Source of the DNA: Streptomyces sp. SM10
GTDB taxonomy: Bacteria > Actinomycetota > Actinomycetes > Streptomycetales > Streptomycetaceae
Direction of reading: 5' to 3'
Length of the DNA stretch: 54,110 nt
Assembly: GCF_002910915.1 (NCBI RefSeq)
Contig: NZ_NEUF01000132.1
Span: 33,978-88,087, forward strand
In this document: positions 18,701-35,810 of the stretch, piece by piece
How the letters are laid out: each line of letters starts with the position of its first letter
Position numbering within the stretch: position 1 is the stretch's first letter
Position numbers and translations under genes: made by a program
The notes under the pieces: model-generated
Seen by the model: the letters and a program-made list of their open reading frames with translations, nothing else
What the model was told of the DNA's origin: nothing
Databases searched by the model: none

Positions 18701-21700
18701 CCCGGCGACCGGCGGCTCGTCGCCTACGTGGTGCCCACGCCCGGGGCACACCCCGAACCGGGCGAGCTCGCCCGGGCGGTCGGCCGGTCCCTGCCCGCCT
18801 ACATGGTGCCCACCGCGATCGTCCCGCTCGACGCGTTCCCGCTCACCGTCAACGGGAAGGTGGACCGGCGTGCCCTGCCCGAACCTGGGCACCAGGCACC
18901 GGACCGCGGGCGCGCCGCCCGGACCGCCCGTGAGGAGATCCTCTGCGCGGTCTTCGCCGACGTACTCGGCAGGGACGGCGCCGGAGTCGACGACGACTTC
19001 TTCGCCCTGGGCGGCCACTCCCTGCTCGCCACCCGTCTCGCCGCACGCATCCGGACCGCCCTCTCCGTGGAGGTCCAGGTCAAGGCTGTCTTCGAGCACC
19101 CCACCCCGGCCGCGCTCGCTGCCGCGCTGGACGGCGCCGAAGAGGCCAGACGACCTCTGGAGCGTGTGCACGGCCGCCCCGATCCGCTGCCGCTCTCCTT
19201 CGCACAGCGGCGCCTGTGGTTCCTCAGCAGGCTCGAAGGGCCCAGCGCCACCTACAACGTGCCCCTCGTGCTCCGCCTGGACGGCCCCCTCGACGTGGAG
19301 GCCCTGGAAAGCGCCCTCGGGGACGTCGTCGACCGTCACGAGAGCCTGCGTACCGTCTTCCCCGACACCGACGGCGTGGCGCGTCAGCTCGTCCTCGACC
19401 CCGGAGAGGCCGCCCTCCATCTGACACCGCACGACACCGAACCGGCCCGCCTCGGGGAGGTCCTGAGCGCCGAGACGGCTCACGCCTTCGACGTGAGCAC
19501 GGAACTCCCCGTACGGGCACGGCTCCTGCGCACCGGCGCCGAGACACACGTCCTGGCCCTGGTCATCCACCACATCGCCGGCGACGGCTGGTCGCTCGCC
19601 CCGCTGGCCCGCGACCTCGGTGAGGCCTACCGCGCGCGGACCGAGGGCGTGGAGCCCGCCTGGACCGAACTCGGCGTCCAGTACGCCGACTACACCCTGT
19701 GGCAGCGCGCGCTCCTCGGCGACGAGGACGACCCGTCCAGCCAGGCCGCCCGCCAGCTGGACTTCTGGCGCACCGCGCTGACCGGGGCCCCCGACCTCCT
19801 CGACCTGCCCTACGACCGGCCCCGCCCCGCCGTCACGGAGTACCGCGGGGACGCGTTCGCGTTCACCGTCGACGCGGACACCCACCGTGCGCTGGCGGAC
19901 CTCACCCGCGCCCGCGGGTGCAGCCTCTTCATGGTGCTCCAGGCCGCCCTGTCGGTCCTCCTCTCCCGCCACGGCGCGGGCGAGGACATCCCGCTCGGCA
20001 CCGCGGTCGCGGGGCGCACCGACGAAGCCCTCGACGACCTGGTGGGGTTCTTCGTCAACACCCTCGTCCTGCGCACCGACCTGACGGGAGATCCCACCTT
20101 CGGCGAGGTGGTCGACCGCGTCCGTGACTTCGACCTCGCCGCCTACGCCCACCAGGACGTCCCCTTCGAGCGGCTGGTGGACGTCCTCGGCCGGGACCGG
20201 GCTCCGAACCACCACCCGCTCTTCCAGACGATGCTCGTCCTCCAGAACCAGGCGGACGCCGCCCTCGACCTGCCCGGCCTGACGGTGTCCGAGGAGCACG
20301 TCCACACCGGGATCAGCAAGTTCGACCTCACCTTCACCTTCACCGAGCGCCACGACGGGGCGGGCGGGTCGGCCGGCCTCGACGGCGTCCTGGAGTTCTC
20401 CACCGAGCTCTTCGAACACGCCACCGCCCGAACCCTGGCGGCCCGGCTGACCCGCCTGCTCGCCTCGCTCGCCACCGACCCCGGGCAGCGCGTCCACGCG
20501 GCGGACGTCCTGGACACGGCCGAGCGGGAGCGCCTCGACCGCGCTGCGCACGGGCCGGTCCGGCCCCTGACGGCGCGCACCGCGCCCGAGGCGTTCCGCG
20601 CGCAGTGCGCCCGGAACCCCCGCGCCACAGCTGTGCGGGAGGGTGCCCGGGGTCTGACCTTCGGCGAACTCGACGCGCTCTCGGACGACCTGGCGCACCA
20701 CCTGCACCGCCGGGGCATCAGCCGGGGCGACCTCGTCGCCCTCGCCCCGGACGGCACGTCGGACCAGGTCGTGGCGATGCTGGCGATCGCCAAGGCGGGC
20801 GCCGCCTGCCTGCCCCTCGACCTGGACTACCCCGAGTCGCGCATCTCGTACATGCTGGACGACGCCCGCCCCGCGTTGCTCCTCACCCTGGGCACCGCCC
20901 GATCCGCAGGCCTCGCGCTGTCCGTGCCGTGCCTCGCGCTCGACGACCGGGCCGCATGGTCCACCGGAGGCACCCCGCCGCCCGAAGCCGCGCCCGGCCC
21001 CCTCGACGCGGCCTACGTCATCTACACCTCGGGCTCCACAGGCCGCCCCAAGGGCGTCGTCGTCACCCACGGCTCCCTGACGAACCACATGGCGTGGATG
21101 GCCGGCCACATCGGCCTCACCGACGACGACCGGATCCTCGCGCGCACCTCGTCCAGCTTCGACGCCTCCGTCTGGGAGACCTGGCTGCCGCTCCTGCAGG
21201 GAGGGGCCACCTGCCCCGTGCCACCGTCCGTCAACCACGACCCCGCCGCGCTGCTGGCCCGGATGCGGGACGCGGGCGTCACCCTCGTGCAGTTCGTGCC
21301 CCCGCACCTCTCGCTCGTCCTGACCGAGACCCGCCCCGCCGACGCGCCGGACACCCTGCGTGCCGTGCTGTGCGGCGGCGAACCCCTGCCCCGGACCCTG
21401 GCCGAGCGCGTCCGGCAGGCCTGGCGGGTCGAGGTGCACAACCTGTACGGGCCCACGGAGACGACCATCGACGCGACCGCCCACCACGACCGGGACGGTG
21501 GGGCGGGAGGCTCCGCGGTGGAGGGGACCGTGCCGCTCGGCCGTCCCGTCGACAACACCCGTGCCTACGTCCTGGACGCGGGGCTCCGGCCGGTTCCGCC
21601 GGGTGTCACCGGTGAGCTCCATGTCGCGGGCGACGGACTCGCGCGCGGCTACCTGGGGCGCCGCGCCCTGACCGCCGAGCGGTTCGTCGCCGATCCGTTC

Positions 21701-23913
21701 GGCCCCGCCGGAAGCCGCATGTACCGCACCGGCGACCTCGTCCGACGCGACGCCGACGGAGTGCTCACCTACGTCTCCCGGTCCGACGACCAGATCAAGT
21801 TGCACGGCTTCCGCATCGAACTCGGTGAGATCGAGGCGGCTCTCACCGCTCTCGACGGCATCGCCGCCGCGTGCGCCGTCGTCCGCGAGGACCAGCCCGG
21901 CGAACGGCGCCTGGTCGCCTACACCGTTCCCGGCCCGCGCGGCGGTGGGGCGGCCCCCGACGACGGCGAGGTGCGGGCCCGGCTGACGTCGGTGCTTCCG
22001 CCGTACATGGTGCCCGCCCTCCTCGTCACCCTCGACGCACTGCCGCTGACGTCCAACGGCAAGACCGACCGCCGCGCCCTGCCCGCCCCGGAGCGCTCCG
22101 ACGCCACCCGGCCGGGCGGACAGCCGCGCACCGCACAGGAACGCGTCGTCCTGGACGTGTTCGCCTCGGTACTGCGCACCCCCGACGTCCGTACCGACGA
22201 CGACTTCTTCGCCCTCGGAGGGGACAGCATCCTCTCCATCCAGCTCGTCAGCCGGGTCCGCGAGGCGGGCCTGGGCGTCACCCCGCGCGACGTCTTCGTC
22301 CACCGCACGCCCGAGGCCATCGCGGCCGCCTCCACCACGCTGGACCAGGCCGTCGGCGCCGCACCGGCGGGACAGGGAACGGGGGAGATGCCGCCGACAC
22401 CCATCGCCGCCTGGTTCCTGGAACGGCCCGGCACGTCGGACGGCTACAACCAGTCGGGGCTGCTGCGCACGCCCCTGGGCGCCGACCAGGACTCACTCGT
22501 GGCCGCCCTCCAACTCCTCCTCGACCACCACGACATGCTCCGCCTGCGTGTCGACCGCACGGCGGGAGGAGAGCCCCGCCTCGAAGCCATGCCGGCCGGC
22601 ACCGTGCGGGCACGCCACCGCTTCACCCGGATCGACGTCTCCGGACTCGGCGCCGACGCGGTGCGCGCCGCCGTCACCGAAGCCGGGGAAGAGGCGCGCA
22701 GACGGCTGCGGCCCGCGCACGCGGAGGTGGTCGAGGCGGTCTGGTGCGACGCCGGACCGGACACACGCGGACGGCTCCTGCTCGTCGTGCACCACCTGGC
22801 CGTCGACGCGGTCTCCTGGCGCATCCTCGCCGCCGACCTGGCCACCGCCTGGCAACACGTCACCGCCCTGACGGCCACCGGCGGCGACGCCGATGCCACG
22901 GCGCCGGACCTGCCCGCCGTGACCACGCCCTACCGGGACTGGGCCCGACTCCTCGCGTCGCAGGCGCTCGGCGCCGGACGTGCGGCGGAACTCCCGCTGT
23001 GGGAGTCGGTGTCGAGGACCCCCGACCCGCCGCTGGGGTACCGGCCGCTCGACCCCCACCTGGACACGGCCGACCGGACGCGCACCCTGACCACCCACCT
23101 GTCCGCCGACCGGACGAAACCGCTGCTGACGACCGTCCCCGCCGCCTTCCACGCAGGGGTGGACGACGTCCTGCTCACCGGCCTGGCCCTCGCCCTCTGC
23201 TCCTGGCGCGCGGAACGCGCCACCCGGCTCGGCGGACTCCCACCGGGCACCACCGGCGTCCTCCTCGACCTGGAGGGCCACGGCCGCGAGCAGATCGCGG
23301 ACGGCATCGACCTGTCGCGGACCGTCGGCTGGTTCACCAGCCTCTACCCGGTCCGGATCGACCCCGGGCCCGTGGACGCGGTCGACCCGCGACGCTTCGA
23401 CTCCGCGCTGGTGGAGCGCGCACTCAAGCGCGTCAAGGAACAGCTGCGGGCCGTCCCCGACCACGGCGTCGGCTACGGGATGCTGCGCCACCTCAACCCC
23501 GCCACCCGCCGCCGGCTGGCCGACGCGCCGGAGCCGCAGATCGGCTTCAACTACCTCGGGCGGTACGCGGCTCCACCGGAGGCGGAGAGCGCCGACTGGG
23601 ACGTGGTGCTCGACGGCGGCGGTCCACGGAGCCAGGACCCGGACATGCCCGTCCACCACGTCCTCGACATCAACGCGCACACCGAGGACCTGCCCGACGG
23701 GCCGCGCCTGGTGACCCGCTGGACCTGGCCCAGCGACCTTCTGAAGGAAGAGGACGTGGAGGCCCTGACCGACGCCTTCACCCGGGCCCTCCATGCCCTG
23801 GCCGAACACACCGAACGACCCGGCGCGGGCGGCTGGACGCCGTCCGACCTTCCCCTGGTCTCGCTCGACCAGGCCCAGATCGACCGACTGCAGAACATGT
23901 GGGGTGGACGCAA

Positions 23914-23917
<4 letters not shown>
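9470..23917 (+). CDS. Non-ribosomal peptide synthetase, modules 1-4 (C-A-T)x3, C-A-T-E
   Basis: Encodes about 4815 residues and is cytoplasmic. It assembles the first four residues of a peptide on carrier-bound thioesters. Domains in order (approximate residues): starter C 15-460, A1 495-1000, T1 Ser about 1039; C2 1090-1560, A2 1575-2080, T2 Ser about 2122; C3 2170-2620, A3 2640-3140, T3 Ser 3184; C4 3230-3685, A4 3700-4200, T4 Ser 4253; epimerase 4305-4785. All C domains keep HHxxxDG and all carrier sites are intact. T4 has GGDS, the form that precedes E domains; the others have GGHS. The start ATG is preceded by AAAGGTG. Its TGA overlaps the next synthetase start (GTGA), so the two are made together. 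The MbtH-like protein upstream probably supports the A domains. The oddities (a 9-nt repeat in C2 and an altered A8 motif in A4) are described separately. Confidence 0.97.
12735..15955 (+). other. NRPS module 2: C - A2 (Gln-like) - T
   Basis: LCL-type C domain (PLSFAQQRLWFL, HHVVADGWS). A2 pocket residues are D-A-W-Q-L-G-L-I-D-K, one change from the Gln code I recall as DAWQFGLIDK. The carrier Ser is in FFDLGGHSL. A 9-nt tandem repeat lies near the end of the C domain at 13931-13969. Confidence 0.75.
13931..13969 (+). repeat. 9-nt tandem repeat inside the second C domain
   Basis: Four perfect copies of ACCGAAGCG (13931-13966) plus a partial copy encode repeated Thr-Glu-Ala in a loop between SKFDLTFSL and YLEYATDLF. 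The unit is a multiple of three, so copy-number change would stay in frame. Confidence 0.95.
15960..19140 (+). other. NRPS module 3: C - A3 (aliphatic-like) - T
   Basis: LCL-type C domain (HHIASDGWS). A3 pocket residues are D-A-F-F-C-G-V-T-F-K, differing from A1 and A5 only at position 299 (Cys for Ala), so a similar aliphatic residue is expected. The carrier Ser is residue 3184. Confidence 0.75.
19165..23914 (+). other. NRPS module 4: C - A4 (Gln-like) - T - E
   Basis: LCL-type C domain (HHIAGDGWS). A4 pocket residues are D-A-W-Q-L-G-L-I-D-K, identical to A2. The T domain has GGDS, and a full epimerase follows (HHLAVDAVSWR, EGHGRE, VGWFTSLYP, QIGFNYLGRY), so the fourth residue should be D-Gln. 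The A8 motif reads KLHGFRIE, where the other A domains have K-x-R-G. Confidence 0.78.
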
Positions 23918-31476
<7,559 letters not shown>

Positions 31477-31487
31477 TCCGTGCGGCG

Positions 31488-31537
31488 GCACCCTGCCGTC
31501 GGCCGTCGGCCAGCACCCTGCCGTCGGCCGTCGGCCA
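31488..31537. repeat. Perfect 25-bp tandem duplication after the synthetase
   Basis: Positions 31488-31512 and 31513-31537 are identical (each starts GCACCCTGCC and ends GTCGGCCA). It fills the gap between the converging synthetase and cbiO genes. GGCCGTCG (31526-31533) can pair with CGACGGCC (31550-31557), so part may work as a terminator. Confidence 0.9.
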
Positions 31538-31544
31538 CGGCCTG

Positions 31545-32390
31545 TCAGGCGACGGCCGGCGGAAGGAAGTCCGCCGCGAGCTCCTCCGGGGTGCGGGGGC
31601 CCCGGGCGGTCGCCTCCAGCAGGCCGTGCTCACGCAGCAGCCGGGAGGTCACGACGCCCCACGGCAGCCGAAGACCCGCCTCCCGCAGGAGATCCGTCCG
31701 GGCCAGCGTGGTGGACGCCGGCCCGGCGCGGACACCGGCCGGGGTGAGGAGCGCGACGTCGTCGGCCCACCGCAGGGCCAGATCGACGTCGTGGGTGGCC
31801 ATCACGACGGTCGTGCCGCCGGCGCGCAGGGTGCCGAGCGTGTCGAGCAGCCGTTCCTGACCGTCCGGATCGAGCCCCGCGGTCGGCTCGTCGAGGATCA
31901 GCACACGGGGCCGCATCGCGACCGCGCCCGCGATGGCGGTCCGCTTGCGCTGCCCGTAGGAGAGGAGGTGGGTGGGCCGGTCGGCCAGTCCCGTGATGTC
32001 GAGAGCGGTGAGCGCCTCGTCGACCCGGACCCGTACCTCCGCGTCGGGCAGGCCCAGATTCAGCGGCCCGAACGACACGTCCTGGGAGACGGACGCGGCG
32101 AACAGCTGGTCGTCCGGGTCCTGCACCACCAGCTGGACCGTGGTGCGCAGCCGGGTCAGCCCTGCGCGGTTGTAGGCGACCGGGTCGCCCTCGACGCTCA
32201 ACTGCCCTGACTTCGGGCGTAGTCCGCCGCTCAGGAGGCGCATCAGCGTGGTCTTCCCGCTGCCGTTCCTTCCGAGCAGGGCGAGCGCACGCCCTTCGTG
32301 CGCCTCGAAGTCGAGGCCGCTGAGCACGGCAGGGCCGTCCTCGTACGCGAAGGACGCACCCCGCAGGGCGAGCAGTACGGAATCGGTCAT
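31545..32390 (-). CDS. cbiO: Cobalt ECF transporter ATPase
   Basis: Encodes 281 residues from the ATG at 32390, which overlaps the cbiQ stop (ATGA). Walker A is GRNGSGKT at 40-47, the ABC signature is LSYGQ, and Walker B is VLILDEPTAGLD, followed by the His switch in ATHDVDLA. A frame extending upstream of 32390 belongs to cbiQ DNA and is rejected. As the energising subunit of an ECF importer it acts at the inner face of the membrane with CbiQ and CbiM-CbiN. It is the last gene of cbiMNQO, controlled by a cobalamin riboswitch. Confidence 0.93.
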   Translation of the reverse strand: MTDSVLLALRGASFAYEDGPAVLSGLDFEAHEGRALALLGRNGSGKTTLMRLLSGGLRPKSGQLSVEGDPVAYNRAGLTRLRTTVQLVVQDPDDQLFAASVSQDVSFGPLNLGLPDAEVRVRVDEALTALDITGLADRPTHLLSYGQRKRTAIAGAVAMRPRVLILDEPTAGLDPDGQERLLDTLGTLRAGGTTVVMATHDVDLALRWADDVALLTPAGVRAGPASTTLARTDLLREAGLRLPWGVVTSRLLREHGLLEATARGPRTPEELAADFLPPAVA

Positions 32391-33136
32391 GACAGCCGCC
32401 TTTCCAGGACGAGGGTCAGGGCGGTGAGAGCCGCGAGCAGGACGAGGCTCGCGGAGGTGAACCGCGCGGATACGCGGGCCTCGGGCACCAGGACGCGCAG
32501 GGTGCCGTCGTAGCCGCGCCCGGCCAGTCCCGACTGGAGCCGCGCCGCGCGGTCGAAGGCCCTGATGAAGGCGGTGGCACCGAGCCCGGCCAGGGACCGC
32601 CAGGCGGCGGCCCGGGTGGTGTGCCCGAGCCGGGCCGCCTGCGCCTCCCGGATCCGGCGCACCGAGTCCAGGAGCAGGAAACTCATGCGGTACGTCACCA
32701 GGGCGACGTCCACCACCGGCGCGGGGACCCCCGCCGCGACCAGGCGGGGCAGCAGGTCGGACATCGGTGTGGTGAAGGCGAACAGCAGGACACCGAGTGA
32801 GGCCGCCGAGGTGCGCAACAGCAGCTCCCCGGCACGGACCGGCCCTCCGTCGGCCAGGCCGACGAACCCCTCCTCCCCGCCGACCCGCACGAGGAGGGTG
32901 GCCGCCCCGGTGACACAGAACCCCAGGGGCACCCGGTAGGCGCGCCACAGGTGGCGGGCCGTCACGCCCGCCGGACCCAGGAGCAGGACGACCGCGGTGA
33001 CGAGGACGAGAGCGGCACCGGGCCACGGCGGCAGCGAGATCGCCAGCACCGTGAGTCCCAGTCCGAGTACCGCCTTGTCGACGGGATGGCGGCGGCGCCA
33101 GCGACTGCTGTGCGCCGCCGCGTCGATCGGCAGCAC
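32387..33136 (-). CDS. cbiQ: Cobalt ECF transporter T component
   Basis: Encodes 249 residues from a GTG at 33136, six nt after the cbiN stop. It has about five hydrophobic segments and the two cytoplasmic coupling helices of the family, visible around QAARLGHTTRAAAW and LQSGLAGRGYDG; the Ala-Arg-Gly-type motifs contact the ATPase. The HPVDKAVLGLGL start is typical. It links the CbiM substrate-binding unit to CbiO. Confidence 0.9.
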   Translation of the reverse strand: MLPIDAAAHSSRWRRRHPVDKAVLGLGLTVLAISLPPWPGAALVLVTAVVLLLGPAGVTARHLWRAYRVPLGFCVTGAATLLVRVGGEEGFVGLADGGPVRAGELLLRTSAASLGVLLFAFTTPMSDLLPRLVAAGVPAPVVDVALVTYRMSFLLLDSVRRIREAQAARLGHTTRAAAWRSLAGLGATAFIRAFDRAARLQSGLAGRGYDGTLRVLVPEARVSARFTSASLVLLAALTALTLVLERRLS

Positions 33137-33142
33137 GTGAGC

Positions 33143-33511
33143 TCAGGCTCCCCGGGCCGAGGACTCCCCGGCACGGTCAGGGGTGCCCCCGCCGTCCTGC
33201 GGCGCCTTCGCGCGCAGTTCGCCCTGACGGCGACCGCGCCGCAGACCGAAGTAGTAGGCGAGGACTCCCGCCCCGAGCGCGGCCTGGAGAGCGAAGAGCG
33301 CCGACTCGATCTCGCCGGACGGCGGTTCGTACAGCGGGGAGAACCAGGGTTCGTAGCCGGGGTCGATCTCGGTGATCGCCGTCTCGGCCTGCGCGTCGGC
33401 GCCGGCGAAGGGCTCCTCCTTGTGGTCGCCGAGGCCGAGTGCCAGCGGGAGGACCGCCAGGGCGGCGACGACGAACAGCAGAAGGGCATTGATCTTCGTG
33501 TTCTTGTTCAT
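33143..33511 (-). CDS. cbiN: Cobalt ECF transporter small subunit
   Basis: Encodes 122 residues from the ATG at 33511, sharing one base with the cbiM stop (TGATG). Two transmembrane helices (near residues 8-26 and 85-105) flank an extracytoplasmic loop with PGYEPWFSPLYEPPSGEIES, the usual CbiN pattern. The C-terminal tail after the second helix is basic and longer than usual. CbiN is needed for cobalt loading of CbiM. Presence of CbiN rather than a NikL/K-type partner favours cobalt over nickel. Confidence 0.9.
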   Translation of the reverse strand: MNKNTKINALLLFVVAALAVLPLALGLGDHKEEPFAGADAQAETAITEIDPGYEPWFSPLYEPPSGEIESALFALQAALGAGVLAYYFGLRRGRRQGELRAKAPQDGGGTPDRAGESSARGA

Positions 33512-34221
33512 CACGCCACCGCCTCGGTCTTCTCGTCCGCCACGCGCGCGGCCCGCTTGCCGGAGAGGAACACGCCGAGCCGGGTCAGGTCTCCCTTGCT
33601 GGACTGCACGAGGAGCCGCATCACCAGCACGGTCAGGAGCCCCTCGCTCACCGCCAGCGGGATCTGGGTGACCGCGAAGATGGAGCCGAACTTCCCGAGC
33701 GCCCCCAGGAACCCGCTGCCCGGGTCCGGGAAGGCGAGCGCGAGCTGGACGCTGGTGACGCAGTAGGTGGACAGGTCGGCGACGAACGCGGCGAAGAAGA
33801 CCGCGACCATCAGCGGCACGTCGTAGCGGCGCAGCAGCCTGTACACCGCGTACCCGGCCCAGGGGCCGACGATCGCCATCGAGAAGACGTTGGCACCGAG
33901 CGTGGTCAGGCCGCCGTGCGCGAGCAGCAGCGCCTGGAAGAGCAGGGTGATGGTGCCCAGGACCGCCATGATCGGCGGCCGGAACAGGATGGCCCCCAGC
34001 CCCGTACCCGTGGGGTGGGAACAACTCCCCGTCACGGAAGGGAGTTTCAGGGCGGAAAGGACGAACGTGAAGGCTCCGGAAGCCCCCAGCAGCAGTGTGC
34101 TCTCCGGGTTCTCCCGGACCTCACGGGTGAGTGACCGGACTCCGTGGACGACGAACGGCGCGGACGCGACACCCCAGGCGATCGCGTGCGCCGGGGGCAG
34201 AAATCCCTCGGCTATGTGCAT
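33511..34221 (-). CDS. cbiM: Cobalt ECF transporter substrate-binding membrane protein
   Basis: Encodes 236 residues. It begins MHIAEGFLPPAHAIAW, the CbiM signature, in which His2 and the free N-terminus bind the metal. About six to seven TM helices follow, with HPTGTGLG in the second conserved stretch. It is the first gene of the operon, directly behind a cobalamin riboswitch, so cobalt uptake is lowered when B12 is plentiful. The ribosome site GGAGAGGG lies about 12 nt before the ATG. Confidence 0.94.
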   Translation of the reverse strand: MHIAEGFLPPAHAIAWGVASAPFVVHGVRSLTREVRENPESTLLLGASGAFTFVLSALKLPSVTGSCSHPTGTGLGAILFRPPIMAVLGTITLLFQALLLAHGGLTTLGANVFSMAIVGPWAGYAVYRLLRRYDVPLMVAVFFAAFVADLSTYCVTSVQLALAFPDPGSGFLGALGKFGSIFAVTQIPLAVSEGLLTVLVMRLLVQSSKGDLTRLGVFLSGKRAARVADEKTEAVA

Positions 34222-34241
34222 GGCTCAGCAGACCCTCTCCA

Positions 34242-34440
34242 GCACCTCGTGGATGGTTGAAGTGCCTTGGCCGGTCTCCTGGCTGACGGGTGACACCGCC
34301 CGAACTCCGCCTTCCCGGGTCACAAGGACCCAGTGGCTGCCCGCGAGGGCCGGAGCCGGACTTCCCGATCACAGTGGCGAGGGCCGCACCGGCATCACAC
34401 CGGATTTCCCGTTCACCAAGGCGTGGCGACAGTAGTGCCA
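34242..34440 (-). ncRNA. Cobalamin riboswitch upstream of cbiM
   Basis: Read on the minus strand, the leader contains the B12 aptamer elements in order: GGTGAACGGGAA, CCGGTGTGATGCCGGTGCGG, CCTCGCCACTGTGA, GCAGCCACTGGG, TGACCCGGGAAGGCG, and the B12 box GTCAGCCAGGAGACCGGCC at 34269-34287. Then comes a hairpin with GCAC/GTGC ends at 34242-34265, close to the cbiM ribosome site, which is the likely expression platform. Control of translation initiation or transcription end is inferred. Confidence 0.92.
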
Positions 34441-34778
34441 GGTGGGGGGCGATGACAAGCAGGCCCACCCGCCCGCACCTGCGGACACGCCGTGACCGGG
34501 CGGGAGCGTCACGCGGACCTCGTGGCCGGGGGGAGCGGCGTTGCCGGGGCGTGGCCCGGACCGCCGCCCGCGGCCCGGTCCACGCGCCTGCCGGCGGTCG
34601 GAGGTCCGGGGCGGCGGGCCGGTTCCGTGGCGTGGGCGAACTCACCTTCCGGCTCGCTCCCCGGCTCGCTCCCCGGCTCGCTCCCCGGCTCGTTCTCAGG
34701 CTCGTTCTCAGGGCAGGGGGCCGTCGCTCGGCCCGTCCCCGGGGACACGGCGGTGGAGGCGGGCCCCGCGCGGCCGCC
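34441..34778. other. Gene-free stretch with a 12-nt tandem repeat
   Basis: Frames are open on both strands through this repeat, for example 34509-34748 minus, but none has a ribosome site or a known domain. I see only the riboswitch-promoter side, the repeat at 34651-34710 and the end of the dehydrogenase gene. Confidence 0.5.
34651..34710. repeat. 12-nt minisatellite, five units
   Basis: Three copies of GGCTCGCTCCCC (34651-34686) are followed by two copies of GGCTCGTTCTCA (34687-34710). The two unit types show that the array expanded in two steps. Confidence 0.95.
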
Positions 34779-35810
34779 TCACGCCGTGCGCGTCAGCGTC
34801 TCCCCGCGGACGGGATCGGCGTAGGGCAGGCGGTGGCCGTACCTCTCCAGCTCGTCGAGCGCGGCGTGCGTCATCCGGGCCAGTTCGTTGCCGAGCGAAC
34901 CCGCGATGTGCGGGGTGAGCAGGACGTTGGGAAGGTCGTAGAGCGGTGAGTCGGCGGGCAGGACCTCCGGTTCGGTCACGTCGAGCACCGCGTGGAGCCG
35001 GCCCGACACCAGCTCGTCGGTGAGCGCGACCGTGTCCACCAGCGAACCCCGTGCCGTGTTGATGAGCGTGGCGCCGTCGGGCAGCAGGGCGAGGCGCCTG
35101 CGGTCGAAGAGGTTCCGGGTCTCCGGCAGTTCCGGCGCGTGGATGGTCACCACATCACTGGAGGCGGCCAGTTCGTCCAGCGACACCGCCCGTGCGCCCA
35201 GCTCCGCCGCCCCGGCCTCGTCGAGGTACGGGTCGTACAGGAGCACGCGCAGGTCGAAGGGGCGCAGCAGGTCGATCACCCGCCGCCCGATGCGGGACGC
35301 CCCGACGACCCCGACCGTGCGGCCGTAGTTGCCGCCGGTGCCGATGACGGCGAGCGCGTTCGTCCGGGCACGCCGGTGGCCGTACTCCCGCTGTGCGGCC
35401 AGGATCCGCTTGCCGGCGAAGAGGATCGCCGCCACGGTGTACTCCGCGACAGGCAGCGCGTTCGCCCCTGCGGCGGACGCCACGGTCAGATTCCGCTCCC
35501 AGCAGGCGTCGGTGATGTGGTGCTTCACCGAACCGGCGGCGTGGATCACCGTGCGCAGGCGGGGGAGCCGGTCCAGCACCTCGGCCGTGAGCGGCGGGCA
35601 GCCCCAGCCGGTGAGCAGCACCTCCGCCTCGTCGAGCACGCCCGCCACGGCCGGATCGTCGAAGTCGTGCACCACGAGCGAGGGGTCGGTGTCGGCGACC
35701 GTCACCAGGCGGGCCAGGGACTCCTGGTCGAACAGTGCGTCCCGGACGGACGGCTCCATGGCGAGCACCGTGCGGGGCCGGTGGTAAGGAGCGTGCGAGC
35801 GGGACGTCAT
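34779..35810 (-). CDS. D-isomer-specific 2-hydroxyacid dehydrogenase
   Basis: Encodes 343 residues. The NAD-binding motif VGVVGASRIGRRV is central, followed by the catalytic Arg in NTARGSLVD, the Glu in DVTEPE and the His in LTPHIAGS. This is the complete active-site set of the family. The ATG overlaps the stop of the upstream permease (ATGA), so it is the last gene of the sugar-transport operon. It probably reduces or oxidises a 2-keto/2-hydroxy acid from sugar-acid breakdown. The substrate is unknown; phosphoglycerate dehydrogenase proper is unlikely because there is no regulatory domain and the context is catabolic. Confidence 0.88.
   Translation of the reverse strand: MTSRSHAPYHRPRTVLAMEPSVRDALFDQESLARLVTVADTDPSLVVHDFDDPAVAGVLDEAEVLLTGWGCPPLTAEVLDRLPRLRTVIHAAGSVKHHITDACWERNLTVASAAGANALPVAEYTVAAILFAGKRILAAQREYGHRRARTNALAVIGTGGNYGRTVGVVGASRIGRRVIDLLRPFDLRVLLYDPYLDEAGAAELGARAVSLDELAASSDVVTIHAPELPETRNLFDRRRLALLPDGATLINTARGSLVDTVALTDELVSGRLHAVLDVTEPEVLPADSPLYDLPNVLLTPHIAGSLGNELARMTHAALDELERYGHRLPYADPVRGETLTRTA

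Noticed and set aside
13004..22303. Very long open frame on the minus strand opposite the first synthetase
   Set aside because: It is the GC-rich antisense shadow of the NRPS: composition is rich in Gly, Glu, Arg and Val with no domains, and every module of the plus strand is intact.
21871..23913. N-terminal extension of the second synthetase
   Set aside because: The frame is open, but it overlaps the module 4 A, T and E domains in another frame and is Arg/Pro-rich. A normal C-domain start occurs at the GTG at 23914.
34509..34748. Pro/Glu/Ser-rich minus-strand frame across the 12-nt repeat
   Set aside because: No ribosome site, and its repeats are explained by the DNA minisatellite, which is open on both strands.
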